A DNA stretch of 64,000 nt from Clostridiaceae bacterium Marseille-Q3526 (GCA_018223375.1 JAGTTS010000007.1:1-64000); one strand, 5' to 3'; counted from the first letter of the stretch, positions 26,026-34,782 are shown. Notes: a model not told the origin generated them from the letters alone. A program made the numbers and translations.

Positions 26026-26065
26026 AGTAGAAGAACAACAGAATGACGAACCAGAGGTGTGCGAT

Positions 26066-26809
26066 ATGAGTTTTAACCAGAATCCGAACAGCGAGCTGAA
26101 CCAGTCCGTTGTGATCGGACCGAGAGAGGTAGAAGTGCCGGAGAGCCTGATCGGCGAGGCCATAGAGTTCAGGAATGAGATGATGAAGTATTCCTGCGCA
26201 ATCAGGGAGCTTAAGACAAAGCTGGAGGTGCTGAACGACGAGCTTTCCGTGAGAAACCAGAGAAATCCCATTGAGATGATCCGATCCCGCGTAAAGAAGC
26301 CGCAGAGTATTTTTGAGAAGCTGAAGCGCAGAGGCCTTCCGGTGACAGTAGAGTCTATGAGAGAGAATCTGGACGATATTGCGGGAGTCCGCGTGATCTG
26401 TTCTTTTATCGACGATATTTACGACGTCAGCCGTATGCTGGCCAGACAGGATGATATCCGGGTCATTGCCATAAAGGATTACATAAGGAGTCCCAAGGTA
26501 AATGGCTACAGAAGCTACCACATGATTTTAGAGGTTCCAGTCTTCTTTTCCAACTGTAAGCAGTACATCCGGGCTGAGGTGCAGATCCGGACCATTGCCA
26601 TGGATTTCTGGGCCAGCCTGGATCACCAGCTGAAGTACAAAAAGGAAATGACGGAGGAGGAAGCGGCCGAGATTGGAGAGGATCTGCGCCGGTGCGCGGA
26701 AGTCATTGCCGGAACCGACTGGAAGATGCTGGAAATCCGCCGGAAGATTGAAGATCGGGAGCAGATGAAGGAGTACGATATCAATAAAGGCCGGGAGAAG
26801 GTCGTGTAA
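26066..26809 (+). CDS. Small alarmone synthetase (RelQ-like GTP pyrophosphokinase)
   Basis: A 247-residue synthetase-only protein. Motifs: SRVKKPQSIFEKLKRRG (substrate G-loop), DDIAGVRVICSFIDDIYDV, DYIRSPKVNGYRSYHMILEV and EVQIRTIAMDFWASLDHQLKYK. It makes (p)ppGpp from ATP and GDP/GTP independently of the ribosome, as RelQ/YjbM. The start at 26066 is chosen because the promoter lies downstream of the alternative ATG at 25985. This is the second alarmone-synthetase-type gene in the window (compare 15090). Confidence 0.92.
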   Translation: MSFNQNPNSELNQSVVIGPREVEVPESLIGEAIEFRNEMMKYSCAIRELKTKLEVLNDELSVRNQRNPIEMIRSRVKKPQSIFEKLKRRGLPVTVESMRENLDDIAGVRVICSFIDDIYDVSRMLARQDDIRVIAIKDYIRSPKVNGYRSYHMILEVPVFFSNCKQYIRAEVQIRTIAMDFWASLDHQLKYKKEMTEEEAAEIGEDLRRCAEVIAGTDWKMLEIRRKIEDREQMKEYDINKGREKVV

Positions 26810-26843
26810 GAGATTATAGGAGAAGCATATTTAAAAGCATATT

Positions 26844-26915
26844 AAAAAAAGAAACAAGTTTTCCATGTTCCATTTAAAACCACTGGAAAATTTGTTTCTT
26901 TCTTTTTATGCTTTT
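26844..26915. terminator. Terminator with the shared TCCA...CTGGAAA loop
   Basis: AAAGAAACAAGTTTTCCA pairs with TGGAAAATTTGTTTCTTT, leaving a loop GTTCCATTTAAAACCAC very like that at 23816. A long A run and a T run flank it, serving both converging units. Confidence 0.85.
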
Positions 26916-26933
26916 TGTCTGGGGCGAAAGGCG

Positions 26934-27311
26934 TTAACAGGGCGGAAACTGCCGTTTTTTTCCTTTGAATGCAGTGACTGCCATAAAAATATATCCAATC
27001 ACAATATACAGGATCCCGTAAAACATAAAATCCTGACTCTTCATATCAAAGAAAATCCGGCTTCCCAAAATAAATAATCCTGTCAAAAGCAGAGGCTGAA
27101 ACCAGGAGGAGGAAACATTTTTTCCGGCGAAAATGCCTGATGAGGCTGCAGCGGCAGGATTCACGATGAAAAACATAAGCAGCAAAGCCGCCATAGCGCT
27201 GTCAGCGGGAACGAAGGTTATCGCAAGCCATGGAAGCCCAAGCATGACTGCGGCTGATAGGAAAAAGCAGATACTATTTCGTTTTCGCGCAGGATCTCTG
27301 TATTGAACCAT
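26934..27311 (-). CDS. Small four-segment membrane protein, unknown function
   Basis: A 125-residue protein with four hydrophobic stretches (about 13-32, 38-58, 70-88, 93-112) and a basic tail. I do not recognise a family. It follows the acetyltransferase gene by 20 bases on the same strand and is probably co-transcribed with it. Confidence 0.65.
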   Translation of the reverse strand: MVQYRDPARKRNSICFFLSAAVMLGLPWLAITFVPADSAMAALLLMFFIVNPAAAASSGIFAGKNVSSSWFQPLLLTGLFILGSRIFFDMKSQDFMFYGILYIVIGYIFMAVTAFKGKKRQFPPC

Positions 27312-27331
27312 AACTCATTTTCCCGTCCTTT

Positions 27332-28153
27332 CTAGTATAGATAGTAGGATAAGCTCTCCTTAATATGGAATCCTGCCTTCCGGTACAGGGATACGGCGGG
27401 GGCGTTCAGTCCTGACACATGGAGCGTGAGCCTTCTGCAGTCTGAGCGGGGCAGTCCGTTTTTCAGGAGAGAGAGGGTGAGGGACAGGGCTTTTTTTCCC
27501 AGTCCGCGGCCCCTGAGTTCTTCTCTGATTTCAAAGCCGTAGAAGCAGGCGCTGTCTTCGAAAAAGGACAGGCAGCAGGTTCCGGCTTCCTCACCGCCCT
27601 GATAAAAGGAGAGAAGGAAGGTGCCGTTTTCTGTCTCGTTCCACTGGACTCTGAGGCAGCTGTCAGGTTCCCCGCAGAGCTTCCGTGCAGACGCAGTCTG
27701 AAAAGAAACAGGGGGAAGAGACGGGGCACATTCCAGCTCCAGTTCCATCCGATATTCGTCTCTGTCGCGGATCGCCTCCAGGGAAGCCAGGGCAGCTAAG
27801 GTTCCAGGTTCTGGATCGGTTACAGGAAAGTAGAGATCCACCTCCTCAATATCCTGGGATAATTCGTCAAAGAGTAAGGAGAAGTATCCTTTTCGCCGAA
27901 GATCAGGTTTGGTGAAGGCAGAGCACTCTGCATAGGGCGCGCCGGACTCTTCAAAAAAGCTTAAAGCCGCCGCGCAGGCCAAGACTCTGCCGGCAGCGTT
28001 ATCATCCGTTTCTGTAAAAAGCAGATAAAACAGATCTCCGTCCTCAAAAGGGAAAAAGGGAGTCTGTCCCTTGAAATCTCTGCATTCATTTAAAAGTTCT
28101 TTTATCTCATCTGCCTGTCCGGCGGAAAGGAGGTTCGTTCGTATGATATCCAT
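27332..28153 (-). CDS. GNAT family acetyltransferase, two-domain
   Basis: A 273-residue protein. The C-terminal half has a complete GNAT acetyl-CoA motif (FEIREELRGRGLGKKALSLT) and the terminal VSGLNAPAVSLYRKAGFHIK. The N-terminal half (about 1-135) has a weaker GNAT-like pattern (AFTKPDLRRKGYFSLLFDEL), so this appears to be a tandem GNAT protein in which both lobes keep some acceptor features. Substrate unknown. Confidence 0.85.
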   Translation of the reverse strand: MDIIRTNLLSAGQADEIKELLNECRDFKGQTPFFPFEDGDLFYLLFTETDDNAAGRVLACAAALSFFEESGAPYAECSAFTKPDLRRKGYFSLLFDELSQDIEEVDLYFPVTDPEPGTLAALASLEAIRDRDEYRMELELECAPSLPPVSFQTASARKLCGEPDSCLRVQWNETENGTFLLSFYQGGEEAGTCCLSFFEDSACFYGFEIREELRGRGLGKKALSLTLSLLKNGLPRSDCRRLTLHVSGLNAPAVSLYRKAGFHIKESLSYYLY

Positions 28154-28237
28154 AAAAAACTCCTGAAATTTAACTTTTCTTATAAGTATAGTCCATAGAG
28201 CAGATGAATTTCAATCAAAATATAAGAATTTTTTCTA

Positions 28238-28266
28238 TTGTGCGATGAAAATCACAGTGATAAAAT
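28238..28266 (+). promoter_or_regulatory. Promoter of lrgAB
   Basis: TTGTGC (28238-28243), 17 bases, TAAAAT (28261-28266), then AAGGAGGACTGAGG before the lrgA start. Confidence 0.65.
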
Positions 28267-28298
28267 AAAAGAGTTTACAAAAATAAGGAGGACTGAGG

Positions 28299-28664
28299 AT
28301 GAAATTCATCAAGGGTATTACAATTATTTTCGGCATCACTATGATAGGGGAATTTCTCAATGTCCTGCTTCCGCTTCCAATCCCATCCGGGGTATATGGG
28401 CTGTTCCTGCTTCTGGGGGCTCTGTGTTTGAAGGCGGTGAAGCTGGAGGATGTGGAGGAGCCGGGCGGATTTTTTCTTGACACTATGCCGCTTATGTTTA
28501 TTCCTGCAGGCGTAGGATTGATGAACAGCTGGGACGTAATGGAGAGTGTGCTGATTCCTCTGACGGTTATCACCGCCGCGTCTACAATTTTTGTCATGGC
28601 TGTGACAGGAAAGACGGCTCAGCACATTATCAGAAAAAATAGGCAGGAAGGACAGGAAGAATAA
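28299..28664 (+). CDS. lrgA: CidA/LrgA family holin-like protein
   Basis: A 121-residue membrane protein with four segments. PLPIPSGVYGLFLLLGALCL and FIPAGVGLMNSWD are typical of LrgA/CidA. With LrgB it affects murein hydrolase export, and in some bacteria it takes up pyruvate. One base separates its stop from the lrgB start, showing a two-gene operon. Confidence 0.92.
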   Translation: MKFIKGITIIFGITMIGEFLNVLLPLPIPSGVYGLFLLLGALCLKAVKLEDVEEPGGFFLDTMPLMFIPAGVGLMNSWDVMESVLIPLTVITAASTIFVMAVTGKTAQHIIRKNRQEGQEE

Positions 28665-28665
28665 G

Positions 28666-29358
28666 ATGGAATCAATAGCTGGAACATCTCTGTATTTTGG
28701 TATGCTGCTCAGTGTGGGAGCCTACCTGTTTGGGGTATGGCTGAAGAAAAAAACGGGACTTTCTATATTAAATCCCCTTTTGGTGGCGATCATTGCCGTT
28801 ATTTTATTTTTAAAGGTATTTCATGTGAGTTATGAAGCCTATAATAAGGGAGGAGAGTATTTAAGCTATTTTCTGACGCCGGCAACAGTTTGTCTGGCGA
28901 TTCCCCTCTATAAGCAGCTGGAGCTTTTGCTGAATAATAAACTGGCAGTGGGAGCGTCCATTTTGACTGGTGTTTTAGGAAGCGCAGGAAGTGTTCTTGT
29001 GATGGCTAAGGCTTTTGGCCTGAATCATCAGATCTACGTTACCCTGCTTCCCAAGTCTATTACCACAGCTATCGGCATGGGAGTCAGCGAAGAGGCGGGA
29101 GGCATTGTGACGCTGACTGTTGTGAGCATTATTGTGACAGGAATTATAGGAAATATTATAGCAGATCTGGTTTTCCAGCTGCTTAAAATAGAGGAACCCA
29201 TGGCGAAGGGCCTGGCTCTTGGCACATCGGCTCACGCCATCGGAACAGCCAGAGCATTGGAGCTCGGAGAAGTGGAGGGCGCCATGTCAAGCCTTGCCAT
29301 AGCGGTGGCCGGCGTACTGACTGTAATTGTGGTTCCGCTTATTTCAGGAATGATTTAA
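28666..29358 (+). CDS. lrgB: LrgB family protein
   Basis: A 230-residue membrane protein with about seven segments and the family strings FLTPATVCLAIPLYKQLELL, LPKSITTAIGMGVSEE and GLALGTSAHAIGTARALELG. Partner of LrgA just upstream; the pair modulates cell wall turnover or small-acid transport. Confidence 0.93.
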   Translation: MESIAGTSLYFGMLLSVGAYLFGVWLKKKTGLSILNPLLVAIIAVILFLKVFHVSYEAYNKGGEYLSYFLTPATVCLAIPLYKQLELLLNNKLAVGASILTGVLGSAGSVLVMAKAFGLNHQIYVTLLPKSITTAIGMGVSEEAGGIVTLTVVSIIVTGIIGNIIADLVFQLLKIEEPMAKGLALGTSAHAIGTARALELGEVEGAMSSLAIAVAGVLTVIVVPLISGMI

Positions 29359-29407
29359 GGCCGCTGCAGACAGGCGTCTGAGAAGAGGCGGAAAGGGAAA
29401 AGGGAGA

Positions 29408-30193
29408 ATGAATCTGTATGAGGCGATAGGCGTCCGCCATTCAGTGCGGAAATACTCTGATAAGGAAGTGACAGAAAAACTGCGGGAACAGATTCTGGCG
29501 TTTGCCAGGACGGCTTCCCCGCTAAACGACAGAATCCAGGTGGATTTTGAGATAATTGACAACCGTGACAAAAAAGCGCCGATGAAGGGCGTCTGGAAGG
29601 TAGAGGCCCCCTGGTATTTTGTCCTCTACTCGGAGCCTGAGGAGGGCTATGGGAGAAACGGGGGCTATCTTATGGAGCAGATTGTCCTTTACATGACTGT
29701 AAAGGGACTGGGAACCTGCTACCTGGGAGGCAGCACGGTTAAAAGAAAGCGAAGCGACGGAAAACGCCAGGTGATGGTTGTGGCCTTCGGCTATCCGGAG
29801 GGCAAGCTGTTCCGGGAGAGCTCTCTGGCAAAGCGCCTGCCCTTAAACGAGCTCTGCGTGTTTAAGGAGGAGGCAGGGGAGACCATGAAAACCGTATTAA
29901 AGGCGGCCAGACTGGCTCCGTCTGCATTTAACTCCCAGCCCTGGCGGTTCATTGTCTACACAGATCGGATCTATGTATTTGCCAAGAAGGACTCAGGCGT
30001 TCTGCAGGGCTTTCGCAGCCTGGTTCCCGCGGCGGGACTGATGCGGGACTTTTCAGTGGGCGTTATGCTGTCCCATATCATGCTGGCTGCGGAGGAGCTG
30101 TGGCTGGAGCTGGAGACGGCCACAGAGGAGCAGTTTGCGGCCAAATCCTATAAAAACGGCGTGTATGTGGCGACTCTCGCCATCCGCCAGTAG
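29408..30193 (+). CDS. Nitroreductase family protein
   Basis: A 261-residue FMN-type oxidoreductase. It starts MNLYEAIGVRHSVRKYSDKE (the arginine-serine-arginine FMN-phosphate motif) and has the second conserved block LKAARLAPSAFNSQPWRF. In this protein the RHSVR block and the APSAFNSQPW block are separated by about 150 residues, the arrangement of the TM_1586-type nitroreductases. Substrate unknown. Confidence 0.87.
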   Translation: MNLYEAIGVRHSVRKYSDKEVTEKLREQILAFARTASPLNDRIQVDFEIIDNRDKKAPMKGVWKVEAPWYFVLYSEPEEGYGRNGGYLMEQIVLYMTVKGLGTCYLGGSTVKRKRSDGKRQVMVVAFGYPEGKLFRESSLAKRLPLNELCVFKEEAGETMKTVLKAARLAPSAFNSQPWRFIVYTDRIYVFAKKDSGVLQGFRSLVPAAGLMRDFSVGVMLSHIMLAAEELWLELETATEEQFAAKSYKNGVYVATLAIRQ

Positions 30194-30219
30194 GGGCGTG
30201 AGAAGGCGCAAAGCCGCAC

Positions 30220-30248
30220 TTGATCCCCTACTGTACTTATGATAAAAT
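30220..30248 (+). promoter_or_regulatory. Promoter of the pyr operon
   Basis: TTGATC (30220-30225), 17 bases, TAAAAT (30243-30248). The leader to pyrF is short and shows no PyrR-type terminator/antiterminator. Confidence 0.7.
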
Positions 30249-30292
30249 AATTTAGAATTAAACCAGAGCGTGTTTAAAAACAGGAGGATAAG

Positions 30293-31210
30293 ATGGTAAG
30301 TAAATTAATCGAAAAAATTCAGAAGACAAAGGCTCCGATCTGTGTTGGCCTGGATCCGATGTTAAGTTATATTCCGGAGCATGTGACAAAGAAGGCGTTC
30401 GCTGAGTTTGGCGAGACCTTAGAGGGAGCTGCGGAGGCCATCTGGCAGTTTAATAAGGAAATCGTGGACGCAACCTGCGATCTGATTCCGTCTGTTAAGC
30501 CTCAGATTGCCATGTACGAGCAGTTCGGTCTTCCGGGACTGGCAGCCTACGATAAGACGGTGAAATACTGCCAGGAGAAGGGCCTGATCGTGATCGGAGA
30601 CGTAAAGAGAGGCGACATCGGTTCTACTTCCGCCGCCTACGCCACAGGACACCTGGGAACGGTTCAGGTGGGAAGCCAGACCTTAAGCGGCTTCAATACC
30701 GAGTACATTACAGTTAACCCATATCTTGGAACAGACGGCGTGAAGCCTTTCGTGGACGTGTGCAATCAGTGCGACCGCGGTATTTTCGTGCTGGTGAAGA
30801 CCTCCAATCCTTCCAGCGGCGAGTTCCAGGACCGCTTAATTGACGGCCGTCCGCTGTACGAGCTGGTAGCGGAGAAGGTAGTAGAGTGGGGCGACGCTTC
30901 CATGGACGGAGCTTACAGCAACGTGGGAGCCGTTGTGGGCGCTACCTACCCGGAGATGAGCAAGGTGCTCAGAAAGCTGATGCCGAGAACTTACTTCCTG
31001 GTTCCTGGCTACGGCGCTCAGGGCGGCACGGCAGAGGATTTAAAATACTGCTTCAACGAGGACGGACTGGGAGCAGTTGTCAATTCCTCCAGAGGCATTA
31101 TCGCGGCATACAAGAAAGACGCGTATGCCAAGTTTGGACCGAAGCATTTCGGCGAGGCGTCCAGACAGGCTGTTATTGACATGATTGCAGATATTAACAG
31201 CGTACTGTAG
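30293..31210 (+). CDS. pyrF: Orotidine 5'-phosphate decarboxylase (type 2)
   Basis: A 305-residue enzyme of the longer PyrF type common in Clostridia. KAPICVGLDPMLSY and the catalytic DVKRGDIGSTSAAY are present, with FVLVKTSNPSSGEFQD and VVNSSRGIIAAYK for phosphate binding. It catalyses the last step of UMP synthesis. First gene of pyrF-pyrK-pyrD-pyrE. Confidence 0.95.
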   Translation: MVSKLIEKIQKTKAPICVGLDPMLSYIPEHVTKKAFAEFGETLEGAAEAIWQFNKEIVDATCDLIPSVKPQIAMYEQFGLPGLAAYDKTVKYCQEKGLIVIGDVKRGDIGSTSAAYATGHLGTVQVGSQTLSGFNTEYITVNPYLGTDGVKPFVDVCNQCDRGIFVLVKTSNPSSGEFQDRLIDGRPLYELVAEKVVEWGDASMDGAYSNVGAVVGATYPEMSKVLRKLMPRTYFLVPGYGAQGGTAEDLKYCFNEDGLGAVVNSSRGIIAAYKKDAYAKFGPKHFGEASRQAVIDMIADINSVL

Positions 31211-31267
31211 GGATTTCTTTTAAAAGCTTAACCTGCAGACTTCAGAATACAGATACAGGAGAGAGAG

Positions 31268-32032
31268 ATGGCACAGATTAAGGAGACGGCTGTTGTATAC
31301 AGCCAGGAAATGCTGGCTCCGGATATTTACAGCATGTGGATTGCCACAAAGGCAGCTGCAGACGCGAAGCCGGGACAGTTTATTTCTGTTTACACAAAGG
31401 ATGGATCCAGGCTTCTGCCAAGGCCTATCAGCATCTGTGAAATTGATAAGGAGGAGGGCCGCCTGCGCATTGTATACAGAATCGCGGGAGCGGGAACAGA
31501 AGAATTTTCCCATTACCAGTCCGGAGACTCCATCGAGATCATGGGACCGCTGGGAAATGGCTTCCCTCAGGAGGGGGAGAAGGTGTTCCTCATCGGAGGA
31601 GGAATCGGAATCCCGCCGATGTTAGAGCTTGCCAAGCAGTTAAACTGTGAGAAACAGATGGTTTTAGGATACAGAGACGCAAATCTTTTCTTAAAGAAGG
31701 AGTTTGAGGCTTACGGCCAGGTATATGTGGCCACAGAGGACGGAAGCGCAGGCACCAGGGGAAACGTGCTGGATGCGATTAGGGAGCACGGCCTGACTGC
31801 CGACGTGATGTACGCCTGCGGCCCTACGCCTATGCTGCGGGCTCTGAAGGAGTACGCGGCCCAGAACCATATCCGCTGCTACATCTCTCTGGAGGAGAAG
31901 ATGGCCTGCGGAATCGGCGCCTGCCTGGCCTGCGTCTGCAAGTCCAAGGACGTGGATCACCACACGAATGTACATAATAAGAGGATCTGCAAGGACGGTC
32001 CCGTATTCCTGGCCGAGGAGGTGGAGCTGTAA
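31268..32032 (+). CDS. pyrK: Dihydroorotate dehydrogenase electron transfer subunit
   Basis: A 254-residue flavoprotein with the FAD-binding RPISICEID, the NAD-binding GGGIGIPPMLELAKQL and a C-terminal 2Fe-2S site CGIGACLACVCK plus a later Cys in RICKDGPVF. It passes electrons from PyrD to NAD+. Its stop codon overlaps the pyrD start (TAATG), so the two subunits are translationally coupled. Confidence 0.95.
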   Translation: MAQIKETAVVYSQEMLAPDIYSMWIATKAAADAKPGQFISVYTKDGSRLLPRPISICEIDKEEGRLRIVYRIAGAGTEEFSHYQSGDSIEIMGPLGNGFPQEGEKVFLIGGGIGIPPMLELAKQLNCEKQMVLGYRDANLFLKKEFEAYGQVYVATEDGSAGTRGNVLDAIREHGLTADVMYACGPTPMLRALKEYAAQNHIRCYISLEEKMACGIGACLACVCKSKDVDHHTNVHNKRICKDGPVFLAEEVEL

Positions 32033-32934
32033 TGAATATGAAGGTCAATCTGGCAGGAGTGGAGCTGAAGAACCCGGTTATGACAGCGTCGGGAACCTTC
32101 GGCTCCGGAGCAGAGTACGGCGAGATGGTGGATTTAAACCGTCTGGGCGCAGTGGTGACAAAGGGCGTGGCAAACGTGCCGTGGCCGGGAAATCCCACTC
32201 CCCGCATCGCGGAGACCTACGGCGGCATGATCAACGCGGTGGGACTTCAGAATCCTGGCTTTGACGTGTTTGCCAAGAGGGATATTCCCTATTTAAAGCA
32301 GTTTGATACGAAGATTATTGTCAATGTCTGCGGAAAGACCACAGAGGATTACATCGACGTGGTGGAGAAGCTTTCCGATCAGCCGGTGGATATGCTGGAG
32401 ATTAACATTTCCTGTCCTAACGTCAAGGAGGGCGGCATTGCCTTCGGCCAGGATCCCAAGGCAGTGGAGGCGATTACCAGAGAGGTGAAGCGCCACGCCA
32501 GACAGCCGGTGATCATGAAGCTGAGCCCCAATGTCACAGACATTACGGTGATGGCCAAGGCGGCCGAGGCGGGAGGAGCGGACGTGCTTTCCCTGATCAA
32601 TACGATCACAGGCATGAAGATTGATATCCATAAGCGCGCCTTTGCCGTTGCCAACAAGACAGGAGGCCTGTCAGGTCCGGCCATTAAGCCGGTGGCTGTC
32701 CGCATGGTATATCAGGTGGCTAACGCAGTGAAGCTTCCGATTATCGGAATGGGCGGAATCATGTGCGCAGACGACGCCATTGAGTTTATGATGGCAGGAG
32801 CCACAGCCGTATCGGTGGGAACCGCCAATTTTCACAATCCTTACGCAACCCAGGAGATCGTGGAGGGCATGGAGGCCTACATGAAGAAGTATCAGGTGGA
32901 GGATATTAACAGCCTGATCGGCATTGTAAAATAG
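32032..32934 (+). CDS. pyrD: Dihydroorotate dehydrogenase, type 1B catalytic subunit
   Basis: A 300-residue FMN barrel enzyme. NPVMTASGTFGSGAEYGEM at the front, the catalytic cysteine in EINISCPNVKEGG and GMGGIMCADDAIEFMMAGAT at the end are diagnostic of class 1B, which needs PyrK. Oxidises dihydroorotate to orotate. Confidence 0.96.
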   Translation: MNMKVNLAGVELKNPVMTASGTFGSGAEYGEMVDLNRLGAVVTKGVANVPWPGNPTPRIAETYGGMINAVGLQNPGFDVFAKRDIPYLKQFDTKIIVNVCGKTTEDYIDVVEKLSDQPVDMLEINISCPNVKEGGIAFGQDPKAVEAITREVKRHARQPVIMKLSPNVTDITVMAKAAEAGGADVLSLINTITGMKIDIHKRAFAVANKTGGLSGPAIKPVAVRMVYQVANAVKLPIIGMGGIMCADDAIEFMMAGATAVSVGTANFHNPYATQEIVEGMEAYMKKYQVEDINSLIGIVK

Positions 32935-33001
32935 AACGCGTGAAAAACATAAAAGAAAACGAACAGGATAGAAGCCTGTAAATCTAGGAGGTTCCAGAGA
33001 G

Positions 33002-33682
33002 ATGGAGAGCTATAAGCAGGAATTTATTGATTTTATGGTAGAGAGCCAGGTGCTGAAATTCGGCGAGTTTACGTTAAAGAGCGGCAGAAAGTCTCCGTTT
33101 TTCATGAACGCAGGCGGCTATGTGACAGGCTCTCAGCTGAAAAAGCTGGGAGAGTACTATGCAAGAGCCATCCACAGCGTGTACGGAGACGATTTCGACG
33201 TGCTGTTCGGACCGGCCTATAAGGGAATTCCTTTAAGCGTAGTGACAGCTATCGCCTACAGCGAATTATACGGAAAAGAGATCCGCTATTGCTCTGACCG
33301 CAAGGAGGAGAAGGATCACGGCGCAGACAAGGGAAGCTTCTTAGGCAGCAAGCTGCAGGACGGAGACCGCGTCGTTATGATTGAGGACGTGACTACTTCC
33401 GGAAAATCCATGGAGGAGACCGTTCCCAAGGTAAAAGGAGCGGCAGACGTGGAGATCGTAGGCCTGATGGTATCCTTAGACCGTATGGAGGTCGGCAAGG
33501 GCGGCGTAAAGTGCGCGCTTGAGGAGGTAAAGGATCTGTATGGCTTCCCCACAAACGCCATTGTTTCCATGAAGGACGTGGTAGAGCATCTGTACAACCG
33601 CGAGTGCCAGGGCAAAGTAGTCATTGACGATCAGATTAAGGCGGCAATTGACGCTTACTACGAGCAGTACGGAGCAAAATAG
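33002..33682 (+). CDS. pyrE: Orotate phosphoribosyltransferase
   Basis: A 226-residue PRTase with the PRPP motif VVMIEDVTTSGKS and FTLKSGRKSPFFMNAG. It joins orotate with PRPP to form OMP for PyrF. RBS CTAGGAGG. Last enzyme gene of the operon; a tiny membrane protein gene follows. Confidence 0.95.
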   Translation: MESYKQEFIDFMVESQVLKFGEFTLKSGRKSPFFMNAGGYVTGSQLKKLGEYYARAIHSVYGDDFDVLFGPAYKGIPLSVVTAIAYSELYGKEIRYCSDRKEEKDHGADKGSFLGSKLQDGDRVVMIEDVTTSGKSMEETVPKVKGAADVEIVGLMVSLDRMEVGKGGVKCALEEVKDLYGFPTNAIVSMKDVVEHLYNRECQGKVVIDDQIKAAIDAYYEQYGAK

Positions 33683-33715
33683 GCTGTCTGCAGCTGATAG
33701 TGAGGAGAATGTCTG

Positions 33716-33865
33716 ATGGAAAGAGTCTATAAGACAATGCGCAATGCGGGCGCGTGCAGCATTGTGATCGGAAGCGTGATGATTGTGACAGGGCTTGCAG
33801 CCGGAGTGATGGCGATTGTAAGCGGAGCGGCTCTTCTGAGACGCAAATCAGAGATTACATTTTGA
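33716..33865 (+). CDS. 49-residue membrane protein downstream of pyrE
   Basis: ATG at 33716 after GAGGAG, TGA at 33863. MERVYKTMRNAGACSIVIGS is followed by a hydrophobic, glycine-rich stretch (IVTGLAAGVMAIVSGAALL) and a basic end RRKSEITF. I recall similar tiny proteins in Lachnospiraceae, but there is no known function. It lies 33 bases behind pyrE and before a strong terminator, so it is the last gene of the pyr unit. Confidence 0.7.
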   Translation: MERVYKTMRNAGACSIVIGSVMIVTGLAAGVMAIVSGAALLRRKSEITF

Positions 33866-33888
33866 TAAAAGGCTTTATGCTGAACCAG

Positions 33889-33973
33889 AAGAGTGTTGCA
33901 AGAAGGGAATATGCCTGCAACACTCTTTTTACCATGAAAGAGAAAATTCAGAATCCGGGGAAGGATTCTTTTT
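33889..33973 (+). terminator. Two consecutive intrinsic terminators
   Basis: First, AGAGTGTTGCA (33890-33900) with TGCAACACTCT (33916-33926) and five T. Second, AGAATCC (33950-33956) with GGATTCT (33963-33969) and T's. Together they insulate the pyr operon from the vanZ unit. Confidence 0.8.
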
Positions 33974-34006
33974 GCAGATAATAGAGAGAGGTTAGTTGGA
34001 GAACCT

Positions 34007-34489
34007 ATGTGGAAGAGAGAGAAAACCCATCAGAAAATATGCTGGATCCTGTTTTTCAGCTATCTTCTGATGCTGACTTATTTTATGTTTTTTTCCGACG
34101 GCTTTGGCCGGTCGGAGTATACAGAGTACCATTACAATCTGACGCTGTTTAAAGAAATACGGCGGTTTTACACCTACAGAGAGCTGGTGGGAACCAAGGC
34201 GTTTCTTCTTAATATTGTGGGAAATGTGGTGTGCTTTATGCCCTTTGGCTTTATTCTTCCCATTATTACAAGGCTGGGAGAGAGATGGCTCAATACGCTG
34301 CTTTTAAGCTTTCTTCTGACTCTCTCCATTGAGACGATTCAGCTGGTGTTCCGGGTGGGAAGCTTCGACGTGGACGACATGTTTCTCAATACCGTAGGAG
34401 GGGCGGCCGGGTACGTATCTGTGACAATGCTCAAATGGATAAGGAGGGCTTTTCATGGCTCAAAAAACGAAAAAGATTTCATACATTAA
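34007..34489 (+). CDS. VanZ family protein
   Basis: A 160-residue membrane protein with four to five segments. NIVGNVVCFMPFGFILPII and SIETIQLVFRVGSFDVDDMFLNTVGGAAGY are the family signatures. VanZ proteins give low teicoplanin or lipoglycopeptide resistance in some hosts; here a housekeeping envelope role is more likely. Overlaps the next gene by 35 bases. Confidence 0.9.
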   Translation: MWKREKTHQKICWILFFSYLLMLTYFMFFSDGFGRSEYTEYHYNLTLFKEIRRFYTYRELVGTKAFLLNIVGNVVCFMPFGFILPIITRLGERWLNTLLLSFLLTLSIETIQLVFRVGSFDVDDMFLNTVGGAAGYVSVTMLKWIRRAFHGSKNEKDFIH

Positions 34490-34778
34490 AAAGCCTATGG
34501 CAAGGAATGGCTTTATCTGCCTGGGACTGGCGGCGGTGGCGCTGTTTCTGTGCCTGACCGGTCTTGGAATCAGCATCAGAAACCAGGGCAATACTCCGGT
34601 AGGCGGTACGGCAGTCTGCTTTTCCAGCTTTCTGTTCGCCGTGTTTGGCGTGATTTATGGCTGGGCTTCGTTCCAGGAGGAGGAAAAAAACTATATACTG
34701 GCTAAGATAGGGGTGCCTATCAGCGGCCTGATTGTCATTTTCTGGATTGTGCTTATTTTAATTGGATTGAAAGGGTGA
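34455..34778 (+). CDS. DUF6142-like three-segment membrane protein
   Basis: A 107-residue protein with a basic head (MAQKTKKISYIKKPMARNG) and three hydrophobic segments; GVIYGWASFQEEEKNYILAK is the kind of loop I associate with DUF6142. It begins inside vanZ with AAGGAGGGC as ribosome binding site, and ends four bases before the aminopeptidase gene, so the three genes are one unit. Confidence 0.7.
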   Translation: MAQKTKKISYIKKPMARNGFICLGLAAVALFLCLTGLGISIRNQGNTPVGGTAVCFSSFLFAVFGVIYGWASFQEEEKNYILAKIGVPISGLIVIFWIVLILIGLKG

Positions 34779-34782
34779 TAGG

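Noticed and set aside
26000..26065. Start of the RelQ-like protein at 25985
   Set aside because: A textbook promoter (25997-26025) lies inside that extension, so the start must be downstream.
30249..30292. PyrR-type attenuator before pyrF
   Set aside because: The leader is too short for the antiterminator/terminator pair and contains no matching binding loop.
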